A stretch of 11,335 bases of DNA from DHVE2 group archaeon (lineage in GTDB: Archaea; Thermoplasmatota; Thermoplasmata; Thermoplasmatales; Aciduliprofundaceae), in the NCBI GenBank assembly GCA_015522955.1, contig WALG01000043.1, positions 1-11,335 on the forward strand, written 5' to 3'. Within the stretch, counting starts at the first letter, position 1. Each line of letters opens with the position of its first letter. The translations under genes were made by a program, and so were the position numbers. This document shows positions 4,697-11,335 of the stretch, piece after piece. Under the pieces are notes generated by a model. It was not told the DNA's origin. It did not search any database and saw only the letters and a program-made list of their open reading frames with translations.

Positions 4697-7381
4697 TTAC
4701 CTCCTCCTCCTTAGAAGATATTTTTCTCCAAGTACATCGGTGAGAATCTCCTCCATGTTGATGTTCTCTCCCCCACTTGATCTCGTCGGGTCTATGCCAT
4801 CCTCGCCGTAAAGGAACTGAATAACACTTCCTCCCGTATCCACGACCTTACGAGTTTCGTCTACCTTAAGGTCCTCGAGCGCATTTATCAGTCTGCGCTG
4901 CATGTAACCGCTGCGTGAGGTACGAACTGCAGTATCTACAAGTCCCTCTCGACCGCCCATGGAGTGGAAAAAGTACTCTGTCGGACTCAAACCCTTCTTG
5001 TAAGACGATTCCACAAAACCGCGGGCCTTGGCACCTAAATCTCCACGCTTGAAATGCGGCAGGGTACGATCCTGATAACCGCGATGTAATCTCTGTCCTC
5101 TCACAGATTGCTGTCCTATGGAGCCTGCCATCTGAGATAGGTTGAGCATGGAAGCGCGGGCACCACTTCTGGCCATGATAACAGAGGGATTCTCAAGTCC
5201 AAGGTGGCGGCTTGCAATCTTACCTGCCTCATCCCTGGCATGGGCAAGCACACGCATTATTTCCATCTCAAGAGTCTCTTCTACACTTCTGCCCGGAGCG
5301 GGTTGCAGAAGGCCCTGTTTGTACATTTCAATGAGTTCATCTGTCTTCTTCATGGATTCCCTTATAACCTCATGAATCTGAATAAGAGCCTCATCTGGGA
5401 TATCCTCATCATCTATACCTGATGTAAAACCACGATAGGATATAACACCGATGGCAAGTCTGGTTAAATCATCTATGAACTTGCGGGCCACATCACTTCC
5501 CATCTTGGCTATTCTATCAAGTAACTTGCCCTTCATGGAGCCTATGGCATTTTCGTCTATTGTACCGGCTACGAGTTTTCCATCCCGAATAACAACGTAG
5601 GCATCGATTGGACAGGCTTCATAGATACATTTGGCGTTACAAACGGTAGGGTCGCATATCTTGGATTTAAACTCCATATTGAGTCCCTTGGGCAAGATGA
5701 GGGAGAACAAATCTTTTCCGTAATATACCTCTTGGCCGTTCTCCATATGTGGCTCCGGCAGTTTATCATAATTAAGATATGAAAGAATGTGTAAAGTCTC
5801 CTCTCGAGTGAATTTTGGATTTTTGTGGGTAAGCAGAAACATTGCAGTGATATGGTCATGTAATCCACCGATTATGGGACCACCAAACCTTGGAGACAGT
5901 ATATGCTCTTGTACAAGCATGAGAATCTTTGCTTCTGCTCTGGCTTCCTCACTCTGCAACACATGCAGATTCATCTCATCCCCATCAAAATCTGCGTTAT
6001 AAGGTGGGCAAACTGCGAGATTGAACCTGAACGTGCGATGGGGCAAAACTTTAACGAGATGTCCCATCATGCTCATTCTGTGCAGTGAGGGTTGACGGTT
6101 GAAGAGAACAATATCTCCGTTGATGAGATGCCTCTCCACAATCCACCCCACCTCCAGTTTCTTGGCAACCTCATCTGCATTTCTTTCGGTGACTTTTATT
6201 CTGCGACCATCGGACCTTATAACATAATTTGCGCCTGGTAGGTATTTCTCTCCCTTAGGATTAGGGCCCCTCCTAACGATTTCGCGCATCTTTTCTATGT
6301 TATGGGCTGTTACTGTTATCGGCACGGTCAGTTCTCGAGCGGCAGCCTCAGGAACACCTACCTCGTTTATTGATAGGAATGGTTCGGGCGATATAACGGT
6401 TCTGGATGAGAAATTTACCCTCTTTCCGGAGAGATTTGAACGGAATCTTCCTTCTTTACCCTTGAGACGCTGGACGAGAGTCTTCAGTGGCCTTCCACTT
6501 CTATGTCTGGCTGGAGGAACACCTGATGTTTGATTATTGAAATATGTTGTCACATGATACTGCAAAAGTTCCCATAAATCCTCTATGATAAGTTGCGGTG
6601 CTCCGCTGTCGCGATTCTCACGGAGACGCTGGTTTATTCTTATTATATCCACAAGTTTGTGTGTTAAATCATCCTCACTCCTCTCCCCTGTTTCGAGTGT
6701 GATTGTGGGACGAACATTCACTGGTGGTACAGGAAGCACGGTAAGTATCATCCACTCGGGTCTCGCTGTCTCAGGATTAAGTCCCAGGAGAGGAAGGTCT
6801 TCATCAGGTATGCGCTCCAGTCTCTCACGAATCTCCTTGGGGGTGAGTTTTCTTCCCTCCTCTCTGAAGGTTGTGGGTTTATCCAGAGTGATTTTTCTCT
6901 GTTCAGCCCCACAATGGGGACATATTGGGCGTGAGGATGCTTCATCTATTATTTTCTTGTTTATTAAAAGAAGTTGCAGGGGTGAGGCTCCCATTTTCTT
7001 TGCCTCTTCCAGTTTCTGCTTGTAAATCTCAATCTCGTCATCCTTAAGTTTTATTCTTCCGCATTCGCGGCATGTGGCATCTAGATAATTCTTAATATTT
7101 TTTACAAACTCCACATGGATTACGGGCATGGCAAGTTCAATGTGTCCGAAGTGACCGGGACATTCATCCACCTTTCCTCCACAGGTCTTGCATCTCAATC
7201 CCGGTTCTATAACACCCATATGCAGGTCCATCAATCCACGCTCGATAGGAAAACCATCATCATCATAGGTATCTGCGGTTATAACCTTAACGGCACTCAT
7301 TTTTCTTATCTCTTCGGGGGATAAAAGTGCGAATTTGATGGACTTTATTCTCCTTATCAATCCAAATGGGCGGGACATCAT
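4697..7381 (-). CDS. rpoA1: RNA polymerase subunit A' (Rpo1N)
   Basis: N-terminal half of the largest polymerase subunit, 894 residues, normal for archaea. In order: clamp core with zinc ligands C64/C67/C74/H77 (CKTCGGKVDECPGHFGHIEL) and a second site C104/C107/C154/C157; lid/rudder region with GRFRSNLSGKRVNFSSRTVI (311-330); catalytic NADFDGDEMNLH (462-473), whose three Asp bind the active-site magnesium; a cysteine cluster C576/C581/C585/C590; and the bridge helix near GAKARGFVESSYKKGLSPTE (783-802) followed by GGREGLVDTAVRTSRSGYMQ. It ends with four Arg residues encoded by AGG codons. The start overlaps the rpoB stop as ATGA; a second ATG follows at once, so the protein may begin one residue later. 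With A'' it forms one side of the cleft and the catalytic centre. No intein is present at the NADFDGD motif. Confidence 0.97.
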   Translation of the reverse strand: MMSRPFGLIRRIKSIKFALLSPEEIRKMSAVKVITADTYDDDGFPIERGLMDLHMGVIEPGLRCKTCGGKVDECPGHFGHIELAMPVIHVEFVKNIKNYLDATCRECGRIKLKDDEIEIYKQKLEEAKKMGASPLQLLLINKKIIDEASSRPICPHCGAEQRKITLDKPTTFREEGRKLTPKEIRERLERIPDEDLPLLGLNPETARPEWMILTVLPVPPVNVRPTITLETGERSEDDLTHKLVDIIRINQRLRENRDSGAPQLIIEDLWELLQYHVTTYFNNQTSGVPPARHRSGRPLKTLVQRLKGKEGRFRSNLSGKRVNFSSRTVISPEPFLSINEVGVPEAAARELTVPITVTAHNIEKMREIVRRGPNPKGEKYLPGANYVIRSDGRRIKVTERNADEVAKKLEVGWIVERHLINGDIVLFNRQPSLHRMSMMGHLVKVLPHRTFRFNLAVCPPYNADFDGDEMNLHVLQSEEARAEAKILMLVQEHILSPRFGGPIIGGLHDHITAMFLLTHKNPKFTREETLHILSYLNYDKLPEPHMENGQEVYYGKDLFSLILPKGLNMEFKSKICDPTVCNAKCIYEACPIDAYVVIRDGKLVAGTIDENAIGSMKGKLLDRIAKMGSDVARKFIDDLTRLAIGVISYRGFTSGIDDEDIPDEALIQIHEVIRESMKKTDELIEMYKQGLLQPAPGRSVEETLEMEIMRVLAHARDEAGKIASRHLGLENPSVIMARSGARASMLNLSQMAGSIGQQSVRGQRLHRGYQDRTLPHFKRGDLGAKARGFVESSYKKGLSPTEYFFHSMGGREGLVDTAVRTSRSGYMQRRLINALEDLKVDETRKVVDTGGSVIQFLYGEDGIDPTRSSGGENINMEEILTDVLGEKYLLRRRR
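4700..4711 (-). promoter_or_regulatory. four tandem AGG codons acting as the rpoA2 Shine-Dalgarno
   Basis: On the minus strand the rpoA1 reading frame ends with AGG AGG AGG AGG TAA, immediately followed by the rpoA2 ATG. The codons encode the Arg4 tail of A' and simultaneously provide GGAGGAGGAGG complementary to the 3' end of 16S rRNA. The stop and start codons abut, so A' and A'' synthesis is probably coupled, which suits their equimolar assembly. Confidence 0.7.
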
Positions 7382-10300
7382 TTCATCTCACCTACCTTTA
7401 GACGCATAATCACACCAAGTGAGGCGAGTTCATCACGCATCAACTTAAACGCATAACTGGTCTCAATTGGATAAATATTTGTGGTGTTTCCGCAAACTGG
7501 GCAGCGAAGTATTCCGCGTTTTCTATCGAATATGGCAATATGCCCGCAATCCGGATTGCCACACACATAGAGCACGGTACCATCAGAGTTATCAAGGAGC
7601 CTATCCTTTATAACCATGGCCGCTCCATGGCCTATAAGTGTATCTCTCTCCATTTCTCCAAATCTCAACCCCCCGAGTCTGCTACGCCCCTCTGTAGGCT
7701 GTCTAGTGAGAATTTGAACGGGTCCACGGGACCTTACATGGAATTTGCCGGCCACCATATGGTGCAGTTTCTGATAATAAATCACACCGATGAATATATC
7801 AGCCTCAATCCTCCTGCCAGTAATGCCATCATACATAACTTCCTTTCCGTTGTATTTAAATCCATGTTTTACTAATGATTCCCTCAAGGCCTTTTCGGGC
7901 TCACCGCTGAATATGGTTCCATCCACAAACCTGCCCTCAAGGGAGCCGACCTTTCCACCAATCATCTCAAGGATATGGCCCACGGTCATTCTCGACGGGA
8001 TTGCGTGTGGATTAATTATGAGGTCTGGAATTATACCATCCTCTGTGAACGGCATATCCTCCTGAGGTACTATTGCGCCCACCACACCCTTTTGTCCGTG
8101 GCGAGATGCAAATTTATCTCCTAGTTCGGGAATGCGCTGGTCGCGAACCTTCACCTTTACGAGGCGAGAATTATTCTCGCTCACAGTGAGAAGTACGGAG
8201 TCAACCCAACCCTCCTCCTCGGGGCGCATTGTCACGCTGCTCTCTCTTCTCTTCTGAGGTCCGAGCAACTCGGTCTCTTCCTCCAAGAATCTTGGAGGTG
8301 AGGTCTTGCCTATGAGCACATCGCCACCCTTTACATAAACCTCGGGGGAAATGAGGCCATCCTCATCAAGAAGTTTGTAACGTTCCTCGGTCATGGCCCC
8401 TCGCACATCAGGGCTGGGGATTTCAAATCTATCTTCCTGTCCTCCGGGATACCTGCGCTCCTCGGATTTGTAGGTTCTGAAGAATGTGCTCCTCCCTAAA
8501 CCACGCTCCACGGAGGCTTTGTTCATAACTATAGCATCCTGCATGTTGTAGCCATGATATGAAATAATGGCTACCACAGCATTCTGACCCCCGGGTCTGC
8601 GCATAAAATTCACAAATTCCATAGTTTTTGTCCTAACAATTGGTGCTTGGGGATAGTGCAGCAGATGCCCGCGAGTATCTGGGCGCCGACGATAATTTGC
8701 GGCGGGAAGTCCCAAAGACTGTTTCATCATTGCCGCACCCATGGTAATTCTTGGCGAGGAATTGTGATGAGGATAAGGAATGCATCCTGCAACAGCGCCA
8801 AGAATGAGCAACGGGTCAATCTCAAGATGCGTGTGCTCTTGGGTTAATTTGCTTGGTACCTCGAACTCTGTACCGCAGTGTTTGCATCGCAACTTTACAT
8901 TTCCAGCCTCCCCGGGATTCACCCAGAGAACATCCCCTCTGCTAAGGGGTCGATTACAGCCAGGGCATCTTTCGGGCATATCGTAGGCATAAATGGCTAT
9001 ATACGCATTCTCCTCTTCCTCGGCGTCTATCCACTCAAGTACACCTTCCTTGACAAGATCTTCCACATCTATCTTTCCACTTCTCAAAAGTTCACGATGC
9101 TTGCTTGTGTATTTTACCACACCATTCTCTACAACCATAAGGGGCCTTCTTATTCTGCCCTTATCGCAGTTAATCATTACCTCATTGGTGGTATCGTCGT
9201 ATCTTATGTTTACCTGATGGGAAATCAGGCCACTTCTCCTTCTTTTGCGAATTTCTTGGGTGAGTTCCTTGCCGTTGGGGTGATAGCCTACGAGATTTCC
9301 GTTTAGATAAACACGGCTAAATTCACCGGTTTCGTATTCCATCTCCTTAACACCAAGTTTGTGGAGAATATCTAGAACTTTTTCCTCAGGATAACCCTCG
9401 GATACATCTATAATCAATGCAGCATTTTTTACGAGTCCACAATTTTGACCTTCTGGAGTTTCATTGGGGCACAGACGGCCCCACTGTGTGGGATGTAGGT
9501 CTCTTGCCTCGAAGTGAGGCTGTGACCTTGTTAATGGAGATATAATACGACGCAGGTGACTCAACGTACTCATATGTGAAGTTCTGTCAAGCAATTGGGA
9601 TACGCCAGTTCTTCCACCCACCCAGTTTCCTGTGCTCATGGCATGCATAATTTTCTGGGTCAGAACATCCTGTCTTATGGCAGCCTTAACTCTTATACCT
9701 CTCTTCCTGCTGTAAGTTCTCTCCAGTTGATATTTCAAGTCCTTCATTAAAGCCTCAAAGGCTGTTCGAAATAGTTCTTCGAGAAGGTCTCCTGAAAGTT
9801 TAAGTCTTTTATTGGCCAGGTGGTCTTTATCATCCTCTGTTCTCAGTCCCAGATGTAATTCCAGAATTCTACGAGCCATTCTCCCAAGATAGTATGCCTT
9901 CTTTATGCGGTCCTTCTTCTCTGTACCCAGATGAGGCAGAAGCGAAGTATCAAGTATCTGGGAGATTTTCTTCTCCCTATATTCCTTTGCCTGCCCTGCG
10001 GCAAATCTCTTCTCAAGATATTCAATGGCATCTTTCTGTGATCTTATGCCATTGGGAGGATAGAGTTTGGGGTTTTCAACCTCCTCTATATTGGCAAGCG
10101 TGATAACACTCATCTTCTCATGACTTACAATGGCACGATAAATTTCATCATCCTTCTCAAGTCCCAACGCTTTCATAAGAAGAACAAGGGGTATGGTACC
10201 GGCAACCGCAGGGACAGATACAGCAATTATACCATCCTTCTTCTTCTCCATCATTGTTAGTGCCCTGTAGCCCCTCCGTTGTGAGAAAACCTTTGCAGTC

Positions 10301-10983
10301 TCCACAATTGCATTGTATCTCTCGTTCTTCTCCACCAGAACGCGGTTTGGAGCGAGGTCCTCGAGGGATACTAAAACTCTCTCGCTCCCCCCTACTATGA
10401 AGTAACCACCGGGGTCATCTGGGTCTTCCCCTATGTATTCAAGTTTCTGGTGATAGGGCCAGTTCAAAATCTCCTTATCCTTCGATATTGTATCAAGATA
10501 ATCATCTATGTTATCCTCGTGCAGTGTGCATATCTTTGATTTCACCATTACAGGAAATTCACCAATCTTTACAGTTTCAGGCTCGTGCTCCATGCAACTG
10601 CCATCCTCACACTCGACAACAGTTATCTTTAGATATAGCGGTGCCATATAACTCATATCTCTGAGTCTTGCCTCCATGGGCGCGATTGGAAGTGTTGCAC
10701 CGGTAGCCTCTTTTACTTCAGGTTTGCCAATCCTTATGGTAGGTTCGATAACATCTCCATCTTCACTTACCCTCCCAAATTTTATCTTTATTACCTTACC
10801 TCCGGTCTTGGTCCTTTCTAAAGTCATCATTCCATGAGGATCCTCGTCGGTGACTTTTGTGGTATCCACAATCTGCTGCATCACACTATTTGGATTATCC
10901 GGTGTGGGGATAAGATCGTTATAGGAAGATATGTGGTGATTGACCACGCTCTTCTTAAACAAAACATCAACTATGGTTTCCAT
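7378..10983 (-). CDS. rpoB: RNA polymerase subunit B (Rpo2), unsplit, with extra zinc-ribbon insertion
   Basis: Second-largest polymerase subunit in one piece, 1201 residues. Visible conserved blocks: SYNDLIP near the N-terminus (20-26), PMEARLRDMSYMAPLYL (102-118), the fork region RDLHPTQWGRLCPNETPEGQ (494-513), HTHLEIDPLLILGAVAGCIP (717-736), GYNMQDAIVMNKAS (811-824), substrate-contacting GDKFASRHGQKG (955-966), and HVRSRGPVQILTRQPTEGRS (1082-1101). The C-terminal clamp zinc ribbon has C1141, C1146, C1161 and C1164. An additional CPGC...CKHC element (C673, C676, C700, C703) sits between EEENAYIAI and LTQEHTHLEID, where thermococcal and crenarchaeal subunits, as I recall them, have only a short linker. 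The unsplit state excludes lineages with separate B' and B''. Start ATG has AGGTGAG upstream, ten bases after the rpoH stop; the end overlaps rpoA1 by four bases. Confidence 0.97.
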   Translation of the reverse strand: METIVDVLFKKSVVNHHISSYNDLIPTPDNPNSVMQQIVDTTKVTDEDPHGMMTLERTKTGGKVIKIKFGRVSEDGDVIEPTIRIGKPEVKEATGATLPIAPMEARLRDMSYMAPLYLKITVVECEDGSCMEHEPETVKIGEFPVMVKSKICTLHEDNIDDYLDTISKDKEILNWPYHQKLEYIGEDPDDPGGYFIVGGSERVLVSLEDLAPNRVLVEKNERYNAIVETAKVFSQRRGYRALTMMEKKKDGIIAVSVPAVAGTIPLVLLMKALGLEKDDEIYRAIVSHEKMSVITLANIEEVENPKLYPPNGIRSQKDAIEYLEKRFAAGQAKEYREKKISQILDTSLLPHLGTEKKDRIKKAYYLGRMARRILELHLGLRTEDDKDHLANKRLKLSGDLLEELFRTAFEALMKDLKYQLERTYSRKRGIRVKAAIRQDVLTQKIMHAMSTGNWVGGRTGVSQLLDRTSHMSTLSHLRRIISPLTRSQPHFEARDLHPTQWGRLCPNETPEGQNCGLVKNAALIIDVSEGYPEEKVLDILHKLGVKEMEYETGEFSRVYLNGNLVGYHPNGKELTQEIRKRRRSGLISHQVNIRYDDTTNEVMINCDKGRIRRPLMVVENGVVKYTSKHRELLRSGKIDVEDLVKEGVLEWIDAEEEENAYIAIYAYDMPERCPGCNRPLSRGDVLWVNPGEAGNVKLRCKHCGTEFEVPSKLTQEHTHLEIDPLLILGAVAGCIPYPHHNSSPRITMGAAMMKQSLGLPAANYRRRPDTRGHLLHYPQAPIVRTKTMEFVNFMRRPGGQNAVVAIISYHGYNMQDAIVMNKASVERGLGRSTFFRTYKSEERRYPGGQEDRFEIPSPDVRGAMTEERYKLLDEDGLISPEVYVKGGDVLIGKTSPPRFLEEETELLGPQKRRESSVTMRPEEEGWVDSVLLTVSENNSRLVKVKVRDQRIPELGDKFASRHGQKGVVGAIVPQEDMPFTEDGIIPDLIINPHAIPSRMTVGHILEMIGGKVGSLEGRFVDGTIFSGEPEKALRESLVKHGFKYNGKEVMYDGITGRRIEADIFIGVIYYQKLHHMVAGKFHVRSRGPVQILTRQPTEGRSRLGGLRFGEMERDTLIGHGAAMVIKDRLLDNSDGTVLYVCGNPDCGHIAIFDRKRGILRCPVCGNTTNIYPIETSYAFKLMRDELASLGVIMRLKVGEMK

Positions 10984-10993
10984 ATTCTCACCT

Positions 10994-11248
10994 TTAATCT
11001 CTTACCACTACTCTGTAAACTACCGCTTTTCCTGCGGTATCACTTTTTCTTACAATTTTTATAAGGCTGCCAACGGGTATATGCCCGTATTGCCTTTCAA
11101 GAACCCTAAGCACGGGGTCGCTCTTCTTAATCTTTGGCAAATCTTCTTTTTTCACTCCATATTTTTTGAGAATTTTCTCCTCCTCTTCTTTCGAGACCAA
11201 GTAATGTTCCGGCACAAGTTCGTGCTCGAGCACGTTAAACTTTCCCAT
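10994..11248 (-). CDS. rpoH: RNA polymerase subunit H (Rpo5)
   Basis: An 84-residue protein matching archaeal subunit H, equivalent to the C-terminal domain of eukaryotic Rpb5, which forms part of the lower jaw that grips downstream DNA. Family signatures are HELVPEHYLVSKEEEEKIL (9-27), the DLPKIKKSDPVLR segment (36-48), and the GSLIKIVRKSDTAG strand (61-74). Length is normal. GAGGTGAG precedes the ATG at suitable distance. As in most archaea it is the first protein gene of the polymerase operon, and only 22 bases separate its ATG from the 3' end of the upstream tRNA gene. This symbol is unrelated to the bacterial heat-shock sigma factor of the same name. Confidence 0.95.
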   Translation of the reverse strand: MGKFNVLEHELVPEHYLVSKEEEEKILKKYGVKKEDLPKIKKSDPVLRVLERQYGHIPVGSLIKIVRKSDTAGKAVVYRVVVRD

Positions 11249-11270
11249 TTTCTTCTCACCTCATCTTTCA

Positions 11271-11335
11271 CGGGCCTGCGGGGAATCGAACCCCGGACCA
11301 CCTGGTTAAAAGCCAGGTGCTCTACCAAGCTGAGC
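11271..11335 (-). tRNA. tRNA-Lys (anticodon UUU), 5' end cut by window edge
   Basis: Read on the minus strand, 65 bases from tRNA position 10 to the discriminator base are visible. They are the D-arm (GCTC/GAGC around AGCTTGGTA), an anticodon stem CCTGG/CCAGG with loop CTTTTAA giving anticodon UUU, a five-base variable region, a T-arm CGGGG/CCCCG with loop TTCGATT, the 3' acceptor strand CAGGCCC, and discriminator G. The 3' CCA is not encoded. The first nine bases should lie just beyond the window and begin GGGCCTG to pair with the acceptor strand. No intron is seen in the anticodon loop. The gene ends 22 bases before rpoH on the same strand. Confidence 0.95.

Noticed and set aside
6585..7025. 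146-codon open frame on the plus strand
   Set aside because: It lies wholly antisense to well-conserved rpoA1 codons, its translation is Ser/Arg-rich low-complexity, and it lacks a ribosome binding site. The same applies to the plus-strand frames over rpoB at 8878-9306 and 7540-7875.
3140..10983. Possible inteins in the polymerase genes
   Set aside because: The usual insertion sites (NADFDGD in A', the trigger loop in A'', HGQKG and nearby blocks in B) read through without interruption. The extra length in A'' is N-terminal and that in B is a short cysteine ribbon without splicing motifs.
1..11335. CRISPR arrays, insertion sequences, attachment sites
   Set aside because: No direct repeat series, transposase or terminal repeats were seen. 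The tRNA is cut by the edge, and its visible 3' end has no repeated copy that I can find in the window.

Overview
This window is archaeal chromosome. About three quarters of it is the conserved RNA polymerase operon on the minus strand: a tRNA-Lys (cut by the right edge), then rpoH, rpoB, rpoA1, rpoA2, rpl30e and nusA. The largest subunit is split into A' and A'', as in archaea generally. RpoB is unsplit (1201 residues), which argues against halophiles, Archaeoglobus and most methanogens. Subunit sequence character and moderate base composition fit a Thermoplasmatota-type euryarchaeon, possibly Aciduliprofundum-like. That placement is inference; no ribosomal RNA is present to settle it.

The operon is very tight. 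rpoB/rpoA1 and rpl30e/nusA overlap by ATGA, rpoA1/rpoA2 abut with no spacer, and the other gaps are 5 and 10 bases. Each junction carries a strong Shine-Dalgarno sequence (GAGGTGA or GGTGA type). The tRNA-Lys ends only 22 bases before rpoH, leaving no room for a separate TATA-driven promoter, so the polymerase mRNA is probably made as, or processed from, a tRNA-mRNA precursor. Within the core subunits the notable departures are a roughly 125-residue N-terminal extension on A'' and a four-cysteine zinc-ribbon-like insertion in RpoB. No inteins are present.

The left 2.4 kb runs the other way. A promoter with a clear TATA box drives a 49-residue small protein and then a papain-like (C39-like) cysteine peptidase homologue, probably as an operon. 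After a 78-base gap with its own TATA-like box and a perfect 8-bp inverted repeat comes a gene fusing a ModE-type winged helix-turn-helix to an intact Nudix hydrolase domain of ADP-ribose pyrophosphatase type. Its 3' end overlaps the 3' end of nusA by 11 bases, tail to tail, with T-tracts in both directions around the junction.

The best candidates for something undescribed are the ModE-Nudix fusion (a possible NAD-metabolite-responsive regulator with domain order opposite to bacterial NrtR) with its candidate operator, the small-protein/peptidase pair, and the A'' extension.
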